Positions 1-11,450 of a DNA stretch of 64,000 nucleotides are shown piece by piece. The stretch lies in the NCBI GenBank assembly GCA_036768485.1, contig JAVLUZ010000143.1, positions 2,041,633 to 2,105,632 of the forward strand, given 5' to 3'. The notes under the pieces were generated by a model. That model was not told where the DNA came from, made no database searches, and was given only the letters and a program-made list of their open reading frames with translations. The stretch comes from Mermis nigrescens. Taxonomy: Eukaryota; Nematoda; Enoplea; Mermithida; Mermithidae. Each line of letters begins with the position of its first letter. Position 1 is the stretch's first letter. A program made the translations under genes and the position numbers.

Positions 1-3
1 TAG

Positions 4-421
4 GAATAAAGCCTTGATTGGGCGGTCATTTTTACTCCAGAATACGTGTACCAAACTTTTTAACGATAAAAAAGAGAATATTCCGCCGGCTAAAACGGCG
101 TTGGATTATCGTTATCAGCCGCAGAGTCCATTTTTGCCCGCCAATTACGACGCGGTTGCGTTAGAAATGGCCCGGGCTCGCCTGAATTTGCATAATCTCT
201 ACCCAGTGCACAATTTCATGATGCACAATGGACCAAATTATTTGACAACCGCTAAAAACGAAGAACGACTAAATTTAATCTATCCGGCGCTCAAGGATTT
301 AACCAATTACCTCGTCACTCTGAATTCGAACGAGTTTGAACGTTCTCTATTTGATCTGAAGAATTTAATAGCAATATGGCGGACTAAGCCTTCCGTCCAG
401 CCTTATAAAATCTATGATTAA
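4..421 (+). CDS. Terminal exon of an unrecognised KEN-box protein gene
   Basis: The frame is open from the left edge and stops at TAA (419-421), giving about 139 residues. The bases TAG at 1-3 could be a splice acceptor, so this looks like the last coding exon of a gene that starts outside the window. No ATG begins the frame. The protein has a KEN box (KKENIPP, near residue 23), a proline-rich stretch (QPQSPFLP), a helical central part (ALEMARARLNLHNLYPVHNF) and ends in PSVQPYKIYD. KEN boxes are degrons read by the anaphase-promoting complex, so a cell-cycle regulated protein is possible, but I do not recognise the family. Third-position base use looks coding. There is no AATAAA within 100 bp of the stop. 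Confidence 0.55.
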
Positions 422-2200
422 CATTCAATTTAACTATTATGTACTATTCCAAACTGTTAAGCATAAGTGATCATTTTAACAAGTTTGGAATTGAGTATAT
501 CATGCATGTACATATGTACATACTTGGTGGCCCATAAAAAATACCAAATCTTTTGATTATACCATGGCTGTGTGCAGGGCCGTTTTTAGGGGGGCGGTGG
601 TGGCCGCCCCCTTTTGGCCGAAAAAAATTTCGAAAGGTATGATAATGCACGAAAAAATGGAAAAATTGCATGGCTTTGACCTTCAAATTTTCGGCGCTTC
701 GCCGCCAGTTGTAAAGTATTTTCCATAATTTTGGCTCAAGCGCTTCCAAAAAACGACACTTTTTATAGCCTTTCGATTAGAGAAAATTTTTTCGAAAAGT
801 TCCAATTTTATGATCTCAATGGATAGAGCATGTCGGAAAACGTCGAAAAATGACGGTTTTTGCGAGCTATTCCGATGAACTTTCCGAGATACCTACCAAT
901 TTATGTTGGGTCCGCCCCCCAGCACCCCTTGGCCGAATCCTGGATACGGGTCTGGCTTTTTGAAAGAATGGCAACAAAATCGCAAAATTTTATTGAGGCT
1001 GCTACTACTTTTTGGCTTGCGCTTTTGAAAACACCACTTTTTTGGAAAGTTACAAGGGAACAATGTTAATTATTGATCTTAATTAGTAAATCTCGGCTTG
1101 GAACGCCAGTCTGATCCTTTAAAAAAATTAAAATAGCCATTAAAACATATTTGTTCTGCAGCTTATTATTCTTAGATTCAGCGTCAATTTTAGTATTTGT
1201 TTTAGCTCAACTTTAAGAATACATCTAATTAAGCTTTAATTGCCTTCTGCAAAAACGTTGGATCTACAAAGATTTGTTGCCTTTAACGAATTCTGACAAT
1301 CAAAACCCAATAATTACAAAGCCAAAGGTTTTTTCTTTATCAAATGATTCAAACCGCACCTATCTAAGTCGAGTTGATGTGCTTAATCTAATTAAACTAA
1401 TATATTTATTTAAGAGCTTTCGTAGCCTTTTTAAAGGGCCATCCTGTATATAAAGTCATAAATTTTGCTGTTTATCGTTTCGTGTGTTTTCTGAATTGAT
1501 ACGCATCGTGAACATGGTCTTTTCCTCGTAAATTTGTCTTTTTTTCTGAATGCGTATTTAGTTTTACCGCACAACTAATACCGCGAAAATTATCCTTAAA
1601 TCTCACTTAAAATATATGCTTTTCTTAGGAATTCATCAGATTCCTCATTATTTCTGAAAATGAATTCCTTTCCTAATTTTGTCGTATGGTTTAGCTATTC
1701 ATAATTTCGGGTATGAGTTTTGCATTTTATTAATTGTTGTATTTGCTGGGTACGTGCTTTATTGTGTACTTTATTTGTTTAATTCATTCATTAGGTAAAT
1801 AGGTATGTGTACATTCCTGAATTTGGTTTTTTTCCGCTGAATGCCAAAAATTTGTATTCATGAATTTTATCTATGTTACCATTGTTCATAAGTGCGTTGT
1901 TTATTGATTCACCAATCGTCGGTAATAATTTATAAATGTTGAAATGCTTTCATGCGCGTGTGTCACACCTAGATAAACTCAAATTCTGTTGGGATCAAAA
2001 ATTGCAGAATTTCGCGAAAAAAACCGTCAAAAATTGTATTATGGGGATCTGTGGATATGTTGAATTATATAGCTATCTAAACACGGGTCATCACAGGCAG
2101 GTTTAAGCTACCGACCGAGGAAGGGCACACAATTAAACCCCATAAATCAATTGTTATTAATGTTTGTTTCTTTTTATCCACTTCAGGATAAGCGTTTCTG
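422..2200. other. Gene-free AT-rich spacer
   Basis: I see no supportable exon in this stretch. It contains a repeat fragment at about 575-957, bounded by a GGGCCGTTTTTAGG-like start and a CCTGGATACGGGTCTG end. Inside lies a GGCGCTTCGCC motif at about 686. The rest is AT-rich unique-looking sequence. Confidence 0.5.
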
Positions 2201-2232
2201 TAGGGATATTTCTATTCACATGCTTCCGGTCC

Positions 2233-2397
2233 TATAGTCTGCTTAACACAAGTTTGGGCATAAGTTTTAAAAATCCTATCCGATAAAAAGCTGACAGATT
2301 GCGATTATAGCATTGGTTTGATATATAATTATCGTAATCCGTCGGCTTTGACAACATTTATATAATTTATGCCCAAACATCTTCGAAACAGACTATA
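2233..2397 (+). repeat. MITE, 165 bp, copy 1
   Basis: The terminal inverted repeats are recognisable: the left end reads TATAGTCTG-TTAACACAAGTTTGGGCATAA and the right end reads TTTATGCCCAAAC, ending CAGACTATA. The interior is shared almost identically with the copy at 2491-2659, including the AAAAGCTGACAGATTGCG block. There is no coding capacity, so this is a non-autonomous DNA element. Confidence 0.7.
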
Positions 2398-2490
2398 GTT
2401 CTTGCCTTTCATCTTATGAAATTCTAAAATTCTTTCTTAAACTCTGCATAAAGTTGTTGCATAATTATCATATCTGCCAATTAAAATTCC

Positions 2491-2659
2491 TACAGTCGTT
2501 TCACGCAAGTTTTAGCATAAGTTTTAAAAATCCTATCCGATAAAAAGCTGACAGATTGCGATTATAGCATTGGTTTGATATATAGTTATCGTAATCCGTC
2601 GGCTTACTTTCGAATAAATTCTTAAACTTTATGCCCAAACTTATGTGAACCAGACTATA
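2491..2659 (+). repeat. MITE, copy 2
   Basis: Same family and orientation as the element at 2233. About 90 bp of the interior is nearly identical, including CGTAATCCGTCGGCTT. The right end reads TTTATGCCCAAACTTATG then CCAGACTATA. Confidence 0.7.
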
Positions 2660-2765
2660 AACAGCACGCCGTGCTTCATTGTTCGCCTGCATTAGCTGTT
2701 TTACTTCCGTTTTCAAATTTAGAAATTATGAATACGCCCATATCAGCCAATCATTGGCGAGGGAT

Positions 2766-2932
2766 TATAGTCCGTCACATAACTTCGTGCAAGAATTCTA
2801 AGAATTTCCATCGACAGTAGGCCGAGGGTTACGATAATTATATATCAGATTAATGCTATAATCCCAATCTGTCAGCTTATTGTCGGAGAAAGTTTTAAAA
2901 TTTATGCCCGAACTTGTGTGGAACAGATCACA
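2766..2932 (-). repeat. MITE, copy 3, inverted and more diverged
   Basis: Reverse orientation relative to the two upstream copies. GCTATAATCCCAATCTGTCA is the reverse complement of their interior, and TTTATGCCCGAACTTGTGTG is one terminus. Divergence is higher, so this insertion is older. Confidence 0.6.
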
Positions 2933-3130
2933 GTCCGCCCAGAACTGAATTTTTCGCGATTTTTGTTTGATCCAGACCTTGGTGATTTCGTAGCTGCCCA
3001 GTCAGTGCCCGTGTTGTATGGTCCAGCTTCAAAAATTTTTTCAACAATGCCTTCCTTAAGATCTATGGAAGATGAACATTCCGCCGGATGGGGTCTGCAG
3101 AAAAAGCGAAAGAAATATAATAGCACGTAA
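2930..3130 (+). other. Short ORF of unknown status
   Basis: An open frame between a MITE and a Tc1-like element reads about 65 residues to a TAA. It contains PDLGDFVAAQSVPVLYGP and a basic end (LQKKRKKYNST), and sits just after a possible acceptor (ATCACAG). Composition is more even than its surroundings. It could be an exon or gene fragment. The opposite strand is also open, so coding status is uncertain. Confidence 0.2.
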
Positions 3131-3215
3131 TTTGTTAAGTCTGTTTCACATATCTACGGAACGGACGTCTTCTATGAATGTTTGTCTTAATGACAGTACA
3201 TAAGTATACGACACA

Positions 3216-4598
3216 TAGTGCCGCTCAAAAGTTTAAAGCCACTCTGATTGATTACTCCAAAATCCATTGGATTTTCAAATCGCTTTTGACTGTAAAATTA
3301 TAAGGCCTAAATTTCTATTTGAAAAAGTTTCTAGAATAGTTTTTCCGCTAATTTCAAACAGTTTAGTCATTTTTAATTTTGTTCACTACTAGCTGATTAA
3401 TTACGGGTTGATTCCGCTCCATTTTGCTGGTCTTTTTATCAAAAATCGCGTCTATGTTTAAGAATACTAAACTATTCCAAAGAGTGATAGCCGGATGTTC
3501 CAATATAACATAACGTGTCATACAAAAGAAACATAAGAAACACAAACAGTTTGATTCCTTTACTGGATCTTCTTCGACCCGGGGCGGTCCTCTTAATTGG
3601 CCTTTAAAGAACTATGTGGTCTAAAGCGAACTTCTTTTAAAATTGGCGTCTGACCGCCCCTGACGACATGCAGGGTGAATTAACTATTGATTGTGGACCA
3701 TTAGTTTTGAAGCAGACAATTGGTCGGTATCTTTGCCGTATAAGTGGATCGTCATAAAAAGTCGTTTTGCGAACGAATTTAACAGAAAAAAACGTATTGA
3801 TTTTTGCTCGAAATTTCGTTCGTTAGACTTTCCTCAATTGTTCAAAGGTTTTCTTTTTCGGGGAGTGAAAATTCGATTATTTTACTTTGAAATCAAGAGA
3901 TTCTACTGGCAGACGTCCAGGCAAAAAATAAAATGTCAAATACGTGGACGGAAGCGTCAAACACAAAGGAGAATGCAGTGCTTTGGTCTGCAGTCCGTTT
4001 GGAGCCCATGATGTTGTGATTTGGTTTTCATTCCTTCCAACCCAAAATTTACAACCAATTCATATATTTGCTTAATTAAGGTGGAATTGTTTCCTTTTTA
4101 GTGACTCCCTCAGAAAAAAACACCCAAGACGTTTTTTTCCAGAAGGGTTATGATAAAAAACACAGGGCAAAAACCACTGTAGCATATTTTGTGGGGAAGG
4201 GATTGCCTTCATTATTCTGACCCCTACAGTCCCAGGAACTCGATATAATTGAAAATATTTGGCGAATTATGAAAGAAAGACTTCAGGAACATAATTCTAA
4301 GTGCATTTTAAGAGCAAAAATGATTGAAAAATGAAGGAAATCTAGGGTTAAATCCCAAAGAAAAAATGCGTCAAATTGATCAATTCGTTAACACTTTGTA
4401 CACAAGCATTAATTCAAGCTAAAGACTATCGGATTTCCTTTTAGTCGATTCTTTTTTGTTGAATGTTAATTAATGATACTTGTTATTTATGGTTCTGTTC
4501 GATTTTGAAACTCTTGAACAATAATTAGTTAAAAATTTACGATTAAAACAGACACTGCGTTAAAGCCGTGGGTGGCCTTAAACTTTTGAGCGGCACTG
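3216..4598 (+). mobile_element. Degenerate Tc1-like DNA transposon
   Basis: The ends form terminal inverted repeats: AGTGCCGCTCAAAAGTTTAA on the left and its complement, ending GAGCGGCACTG, on the right. The right end is followed by TA (4599-4600). The left flank is CA, taken as a decayed TA target duplication. Near the right third (4226-4290) a broken frame reads QSQELDIIENIWRIMKERL, which matches the conserved SPDLNPIENLW segment around the last catalytic residue of Tc1 transposases. About 200 bp upstream of it a frame reads KKHRAKTTV. Stops and frameshifts make the element inactive. Length, 1.38 kb, fits a Tc1-type element. Confidence 0.8.
4210..4300 (+). pseudogene. Tc1 transposase C-terminal remnant
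   Basis: In-frame text LQSQELDIIENIWRIMKERL corresponds to the region before and at the last catalytic acidic residue of Tc1-family transposases. It has a stop just upstream (LF then stop) and another within 20 codons downstream. It lies inside the inverted repeats at 3216 and 4598. Only fragments of the earlier catalytic core are readable. Confidence 0.7.
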
Positions 4599-5268
4599 TA
4601 TATGTTCAACGAACTACTAAAGAGAATCTTGGAACAACTGAAAATTGTTCAAGGAATGGTGTAGCGCAAGCTTTGCATGAAACAGACATATTGAACTTCA
4701 ATATGTAGTGTTTAAAGCAGCCAGCTGTTACGAAAGCATAATCGAAGAAGCCGTTTGTTCAGTAAAAAACTATTACAGCAATAAAACTTTTGCGAAAAAT
4801 GTGCCGTTTGGAATGGAAAAAATGTAGCAGATAATAGTAGAGCACTGTTACGTTCACATATATGATCTCTTAATCATTCCTGATCTTGTATGCAAGTTAT
4901 ATGTTTTGCGCAAGTTTGAGCTAATAATATATTACTGTGGATATACACGCGAAAAGACCGAGGGCTAGCCAAGCCAGCCGCACGGCCGTGCGATACGAAT
5001 AGCCAGTGCCTTTGGTCCCCCCTTACATTTTTGAAAAATTTTGGTCGTGCCCGGCCCCCCCGAATCAAGATTCTGGATACGGACCTGCTTGCTTGAAATA
5101 AAACTGCAAAACTTGCATCCTTGGTCAATCAAAGACCTATACAATACAATACAAATACAAATTTTATTGCAAAGTCAATGAAACAGGTAAAATACACATA
5201 AACACGGCGAAATACGAAGAATAAAAAATCATCGCTAGTTTCACTGGCTGCAATAGCTCCATGATACA

Positions 5269-5523
5269 TTAAAGCATACTGGTTGGAGCCAAAATTTTTG
5301 ATTTGAGGTAATCTTTAACCCTGGTCTGAAAGATATTTGCCGAAGAAGAACAAATAATCGCATCTGGGAGAGAATTCCATAGATATAGGACTCTATTTGG
5401 AAAAGAGTATTTTTTAACATCTAAACGAAATTTTTCACCTTTAAGTTTTAAGCTATTAACAGCTCGAGTTTTAGATGACTGTGTAAGTGAAAAAATCATC
5501 AGGATCAATTTGTATATATCCAT
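5269..5523 (-). pseudogene. LINE ORF2 C-terminal fragment
   Basis: The frame reads TRAVNSLKLKGEKFRLDVKK, then FPNRVLYLWNSLPDAI, then IFQTRVKDYL. This is the conserved tail of CR1/Jockey-type ORF2 proteins (R..FF..RVVNLWNSLP). It is the same insertion as the RT frame at 5920-7398, separated by frameshifts. Confidence 0.75.
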
Positions 5524-5919
5524 TGAAAATTTTATATATCATGGATAAATCAAAAACAACTCTACGAAATTCCAGAGAGTCTAATTCTAAAATCTGAAGC
5601 CGACGTTCATATGGTATATCACTAAATTTAAGAATACGTTTGGTAAAATATTTTTGAACTTTTTCTATATTTTTTGTATCACATTTCTTATATGGATTCC
5701 AAATGATTGTATTAAATTCTAAAAGGGGGCGAATAAATTGCTTGAAAGCTAAAATTAATGCTTCTGTATTCTTAATCTGAAATGATCGAAAAATAAGTGA
5801 TAATCGAAAGTAAGCGTTTTTGACTATATTTTTTATATGAGGAGAAAAATTCAGAGTTTCATTTAAAGTAATACCTAAATCCCGAACCCCAATATTAGTA
5901 GGAAGAAGTTTTTTATCAT

Positions 5920-7398
5920 TTATAAAATAATCAAAGCGAGGATTATTATGACCAAAGTAAAGGACTTGACATTTAGATACTGATAGGGGTAATTGCCATA
6001 ACTTAGACCATTTGATAATATCAGTAAGAAGTTTTTGTAGAAGAAAAAATCCACTGATTCAGCATATATTTTAATATCATCCGCGAAAAGCATAATTTTT
6101 GTTTTTTCACTAATGCAAAGGTTTGCAATATCATTAATGTAAAGTAAGAATAAAACAGGTCCTAGGACACTCCCCTGTGGAACACCACTAAGTACATTTC
6201 CCGGTAGTGAGACTGTATTATCAAGCTTAACACTCTGAGTACGATTAGTCAAAAAATCATGAATCCATTTTACGAGATTATCACACAGTCCATACTTAAA
6301 TAATTTAAAAATTAACTTTGAACTTGAAACGGAATCAAAAGCTTTCTGAAAGTCCAAATAAATAGAATCGATTGTATCTTTGTTATCTAAATTTTTGATA
6401 ATATAATCAGTGTAACAAAGTAGCTGTGATTCACATGATTTTTTCGGTAAAAAGCCAAATTGGTATTTTGATAAGAGATTGCAATGCAAGATATACGTCA
6501 TGATTTTATCTTTAATTATATTCTTCAATAATCGGCATGAAACACAAGTAAGCGAAACAGGTCTATAGTTATTAGGTGAAGCGGGGTCATTTTTTTTAAA
6601 AATGGGTACTACAAGAGCATGTTTCCAGATTTTAGGTAACTTAGAAGTTAAAAGAGATATTGAAAATATCTTTTTTATTGGATTTACTAAAGAATAAGCC
6701 AGTTTTTTAAACAAAATTGGTGGACGATTGTCAGGTCCAACTGAAAAAGACGATTTCAATTTCTTAATAGATTTTAAAACTGATTCATCATTAATATAAT
6801 CGATAAAAGTCAAATTTAATTTGCTAGATACATTAGTATCAATAGTGTCAGGACAAAAACCATTATCAATAGTGAAAACTGAGCAAAAATGTTTATTAAG
6901 TAATTCCGCTTTTGCATAGGAATCAAATTGAAAAATATTATTACTATCTTTTAGAGGAGGAACAGACTTAATTGTTTTAGTTTTACTCTTTACATACGAA
7001 TAAAATTGTTTCAAATTACCATTTTTAATGAGATTTTTTTCATAAAGTTCAATTTCTTTATGAACAGCAGCAGTATATTTATGAGAAGCAGAGCGATAAT
7101 TAAGTTTGTTGGCAATAGATTTATGTTTTTTGTATTTTCGCCACATGTAATATTTGTGTTTGAGTGATTTTCGGATCTCCTTAGAACGTCTCTTACCGAT
7201 AATTTTTTCGAAGGGTATAAAGCATTCAATACCAAAATGAATTATGGACAAAAACTTATCATAGAAGTCGTCAACTGTAATACAATCAAAAAATACTTGT
7301 TCCCAGAAAATGCTGTCAAGAAATAAGGCAAAATCATTGTAATTACCAGATGAATAATTTCTGACAGGAGATTCCTGTTTCCTGTTTGAATCGAGCAT
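5920..7398 (-). pseudogene. Reverse transcriptase ORF fragment
   Basis: An open frame of 492 residues, though the true frame extends upstream to about 7440. Seen motifs: YRPVSLTCVSCRLLKNIIKD (RT motif 2), YLDFQKAFDSVSSSKLI (motif A), GVPQGSVLGPVLFLLYIND (motif B) and MLFADDIKIYAE (motif C, catalytic FADD). These are the hallmarks of non-LTR reverse transcriptases of the CR1/Jockey group. After motif C the frame shifts (NFLLILSNGL) and the thumb continues in another frame, consistent with a dead copy. The endonuclease domain is missing except for its last residues. Confidence 0.85.
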
Positions 7399-7440
7399 TA
7401 AAGAAAAATCAATCTGATTATGATCACATTTCTGTTTTGC

Positions 7441-8116
7441 ACAAAACTGAAGGCAGAGTTGGCAAGGCTGGGTTTTCTGAATCTGGTTTTTTGATTTTTT
7501 TATCCACAGGTTACCAATTTCTCAAATAGATTGAAATAAATACTATAGGAGGTGATTCAAATCACCGTTTTTTCAACTTTTTGGTCTATTTATGATGGAA
7601 AAAATTTTTGGGCTTGGTTGGCATTTGTGGAAAATTTTTGTAATGTTAGAATGCGTTTTAGAGAGGTAAAACTTCAAAAATTTTTCGGCGCTTCGCGCCG
7701 AATTGAATTAATTCTTACTTGTTAACAATCTTTAAGCCGCGCCGCGCCAATTGCAGCATTTTTATCGATAATCTGGTCTAGAAATTCACTACGATTGAAA
7801 ATCCTTATCTTCTGCACGGATTTGGTTAGTTTTTGTAATGCAAAAATGGGTTTTAGAGAGCTACAATTTCAAAATTTTCTGGCGCTTCGCGCCATTTGAT
7901 AAATTATAGCTCTTATGGTCAGAAGCCACTTCAGAATTGGCTAAAATGCTTTACTGAATGAAGGAAATTCAAGTTTAAACAGAAATAGAGTATACTGATC
8001 GTGATATTTCTAGTAGAGCGCGAAATGTTTATACAAAAAGTGCATTAAACAGCGCTATTTTATGTGTACATAGGATTTTCTACTTAAGAAACACTGATTT
8101 TTCAACAAAGGTGCTC
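7441..8116. repeat. Spacer between LINEs with two GGCGCTTCGCGCC units
   Basis: Two related units about 195 bp apart (7683 and 7881). Each has the layout TGTAAT-GTTAGAATG or TGCAAAAATG, then GTTTTAGAGAG-TA, then TTCAAAA-TTT and CGGCGCTTCGCGCC. No exon is recognised. The stretch separates two LINE fragments of opposite orientation. Confidence 0.6.
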
Positions 8117-9380
8117 TATCTTTAATTGGATTCAGTCCTTAGCTAAAAAAGAAACTGTCGATATAATACACTTAGATTTTTCAAAAGCATTTGATAAAGT
8201 AAATAGTGAAAAACTTCTCATTAAGTTAAACGGATATGGAATAAAGGGATAAAGGGCAATTTGTTTACATGGATAAAGGCCTATTTGTTCAATCGTTCTC
8301 AGTGTGTTCGCATTAATCAGTCTTTTTCAGGTTACGTGCCTGTTACTAGCGGTGTCGTCCAAGGAAGTGTCCTTGGACCTACGCTCTTTTCGATTTTTAT
8401 CAATGACATATGTGATAATATTTATAGCACGGTTTATATGTTTGCTGATGATATCAAAATTTTCAATATTAGTCGTCGTAACTATAGATTATTACAGTCT
8501 GATTTAGATAAGATTTTTGACTGGGCAATTACATGGGATTTACCTATTTCACGAACCAAAAGTCAAGTTCTATATTTGGGTAATGATAATCAAAAAGTTA
8601 TTTATAGACTAAATGGGGAAATTATTTCTGGTGATTTGTTTGTCCGTGATTTAGGAGTTTTGATTTCCCGAAATTTAAAATTTAAGAAACATTATAATTC
8701 TTTGATTAAAAAAGCTTTCTCTAGATGTATTTTAATACGCAAATCATTTTTTTCGCGTGATAAATATAACCTTGTTAAAGCTTATAGTTGTTATGTTAGA
8801 CCTTTATTAGAGTACTGTTGTAGTGTATGGAACCCCTCTTATATTAGTGATATAGATCGACTGGAAGCTGTTCAACGTGGATTTACTAAATATATTTTCG
8901 GTTATAATAATATTCTTTCTTATGAGGATCGTTTAATACAACTTAAATTGTGCAGACTTGAATTAAGACGCTTGCAAATTTGTCTGTGTATGATGTATCA
9001 GATTATTTGTCACAAATCATGTTTGGAAGCTGATGATTTTTTTGTATTTAATCATAATATTACCCGCAGCATTAATAGATTTAAAATAGTTATACCTGTT
9101 GTACATTCTAATTTAGAAAAGTTTGATTTCTTTTACAAATACATCGCAGTTTGGAACGATCTACCTGACTTCATTGTTTCTTCCCCTAACCTAAACATAT
9201 TTAAATCTAGATTAGCAAACTTTGATTTATATAGATATCTTGTGGGGCGCGCGTAAAACTTGTCATTCCATTGACTCGCATGTCCCGTTACTAATTCGTA
9301 ATCGTGTATTATGCATTTTGTCATTTTGCATTTTATCAGTTGGTGTATTAGTAATAAAATTTCTTTCTTCTTCTTCAACG
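8117..9380 (+). mobile_element. 5'-truncated LINE (CR1/L2-type), plus strand
   Basis: Begins inside reverse transcriptase: ETVDIIHLDFSKAFDKVNSE (motif A) is readable at 8151-8210 in one frame. A break near 8249 follows. A long frame from about 8261 then carries motif B (GVVQGSVLGPTLFSIFINDI), FADDIKIF and the full C-terminal part. An AATAAA at about 9353 and a TTC-rich tail (9362-9377) mark the 3' end. It is a different, less decayed subfamily from the minus-strand LINE at 5.1-7.4 kb. Confidence 0.85.
8261..9256 (+). pseudogene. Reverse transcriptase C-terminal ORF fragment
   Basis: 331 codons open. Motif B and the YMFADD catalytic pair are intact. The thumb and tail then read KSQVLYLG, VRDLGVLISRNLKF, YVRPLLEYCCSVWNPSYISD, LEAVQRGFTKYIFG and LELRRLQICLCMMYQII. 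This is typical of CR1/L2/Rex-type ORF2 tails with the LEY-SVWNP and LE--QRRFTKR blocks. It ends in VWNDLPDFIVSSPNLNIFKS. The frame lacks endonuclease and RT motifs 0-2, so this is a truncated dead copy rather than a host gene. Confidence 0.85.
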
Positions 9381-10005
9381 TTTTTAGACGTCTTAAAAAC
9401 ATGGAAAAAGGGTGGAAAAAGTGGAAAAAATTTTTGGGTCTAGACTAGTAAAGGCCAACCAACCTCAGTCTGGTCAACACAATGCCCATACTAAAAAATC
9501 TCAGCCTCTAGCTCACTATTGCCATGCCATGCTGCAAAACAGGTCGCTTTTATTCTGCCACCTCAATAGCCCTCACTTTTCTGAGTTCGACCAATTTTCC
9601 TATTTCCTAATATTTTTTTTGAGAGCTAGTATATTTTCTAATTAAAATCTGATAATATCCGAGCATTGAAGAGAAAGATGCATACATATATGTGGCAGTC
9701 GCAATGAACGATCGATTTTGTTGTTGGACTTTAATATTAGCTGAATAAATGCTGCTCTTTGTTTGTTTCGCGTCTTGCAGCCGTTGGAAGTATTCCCAGC
9801 TATTGTATGTAGCTCTAGTTGTCATTTCCATAAAAAACCCCAATAAAACCCCAGAAAATCAAAAAATCCAAAAAAAACTCAGAAAAAAACAAAAAAAACC
9901 AAAAAAAACCTAAAAACCAAAAATCCTTAATTTTGAAATCTGGGTTTTTTATCCCTGACTGAAGGATTATAAAAAGAAAATAATTTAAAATTGCATACCT
10001 TACTT
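9381..10005. other. Gene-free, A-rich stretch
   Basis: Nothing coding is recognised. An A-rich tract at about 9840-9920 (runs of AAAAAACC and AAAAAA-TCC) is a simple low-complexity region. Confidence 0.4.
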
Positions 10006-10007
10006 AC

Positions 10008-10500
10008 CCGGGCCTGTATCCTGGATTTTGTTTGGAGGACACGATCAAAATTTTTTAAAAACATGGGAGGATCAAAGGACAAATTCAAAACGACGTTTTA
10101 CGACCATCTTTACACTCTGTAAATTTGGTAACCCAGACACCTAAAACATGGTGAAAATTTGAGGGACACCCTCTCTTCCAGAGCTGGGGAGTCTAGGGTG
10201 GCGTGCTCAACTACCCTAGCGGAAACCAGGACAGAGCCCCTGAAAATTTTGTGAAAAAAGCACCTTAAAGTTTAAGTGTAACGTTAAAATTTTCATAAAA
10301 TCAGCCCGATTTTGGTTCTGATCAGGCCCGTATCGAGGAATTTGTCTCGGATGAGGCACGCATGACCAGAATTTTTTAAAAACATAAGGGGATTAAGGGA
10401 TGAATTCAAAAAGACGTTTTACGACCATTAGAGCTGTACACTTTGTAAATTTTGCTACCCAGATGCCTAATGGTGAGAATCCGAAAGACAACCCTCCTGA
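10008..10500 (+). repeat. Two direct copies of a dispersed repeat
   Basis: The segment starting GGCCTGTATCCTGGATTTTG (about 10011) is repeated from GGCCCGTATCGAGGAATTTG (about 10324). Shared interior: AAATTTTTTAAAAACAT, GACGTTTTACGACCAT, CACT-TGTAAATTT and ACCCAGA-GCCTAA. The units are about 313 bp apart. The starting motif is also an end of several other repeats in the window. Confidence 0.65.
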
Positions 10501-10599
10501 ACATATCTTATTTTCTGTGTAAGACCTTGCAGAACAGAAGACACAGATGTAAAAAAGTTTAAGGTTGTTTGAAGAATGAAAATGGAGTGTTTAAAGCGC

Positions 10600-11450
10600 G
10601 CGCTCGAGGCTCAATAGATTCTAATTATAATTGTGAAATTCGGCGAAGCGCCGAAATTTTTTTGCGATTTTAGACTAAAAAAGCAAAGGGGATTAAAGGG
10701 AAAAATTACTCTGATGCTTTAAATGGGGAGGGGGATTGGGCCACGGGCCTGGTTCTGATATCCGTCTCAAAATAGTCGAACTTTACCATTTTGTATCATA
10801 GTTAAAAATGTCAATGAACGGATCTTTTTCTCAAATTCCAAGTTTTTTGCACCTCTTGAAATTTTGGTTCACAAAACTCCGAAACGTGAAAAACGGTGAT
10901 TCTAGCTATCTGCTTGATCAAAAGTATCAAACTTTGAGCGCTTAGCACCACATAATCCTTTTTTGACTATGTTTTGTTCAATTTACCGATATTTGATTTT
11001 TTAGAATTTTTTCGATATTTTTTCATGTTAGAAAGATAGTGTATCGCCAGAAACGCCAAAATTTATGTCTTTGACTCACGGACACACGAGCAAGCCCGTT
11101 TTTGCAAGTTTGGGAGGAATCGCTAACATAAAGAATGCAAATTCGTTCGTAAGCGATTTTACGTGATGTAAACGCAATTTTCGATATATTCTGCGTTTTC
11201 AGATAACTTTATCATTATTTTGAGTTATTCTGCTTAATTAAAAAGTTCTGAACTTAAAGCAGAAATTTTAGAAAAAGAAATGGCAAAAATTTATTAGAAC
11301 GGTGCAAAGCGCCTGAAATTTTGGCGCTTTCGGCTCTTTTCAACACAAATCTTAAGGTATAAAGGCAGAAAGTACAGAAAAAACTACGAGTATATCCGGC
11401 ATTTTTCCGACTTTTCTCCCCGCCTAAAACATTCACACATGTTCAGAGAG
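10600..11450 (-). repeat. Family B-like dispersed repeat, inverse orientation
   Basis: Contains the block shared with other copies in reverse sense: AGAAAGATAGTGTATCGCCAG then AAACGCCAAAA, plus CGGCGAAGCGCCGAAATTT near 10640. A second reverse piece runs to 11440 with GGTGCAAAGCGCCTGAAATTT. It is degraded and possibly composite. Confidence 0.45.

Larger units (their letters stand above)
5141..7440 (-). mobile_element. 5'-truncated LINE (CR1/L2/Jockey-type), minus strand
   Basis: Read on the minus strand, the element begins inside the endonuclease domain (CDHNQIDFSL near 7425-7396, equivalent to the SDH box). It continues through reverse transcriptase (7398-5920) and a C-terminal segment (5523-5269), and ends in an AATAAA box plus a short TTGTA-type repeat tail (about 5175-5141). 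Loss of the 5' part is usual for LINEs. Frame breaks lie near 6050 and between 5920 and 5523, so no full ORF2 remains. Confidence 0.85.

Noticed and set aside
471..749. 92-codon minus-strand frame with HHRPPKNGPAHSHG
   Set aside because: Lies over a G-run repeat with a GGCGCTTCGCC core. No domain and no splice context.
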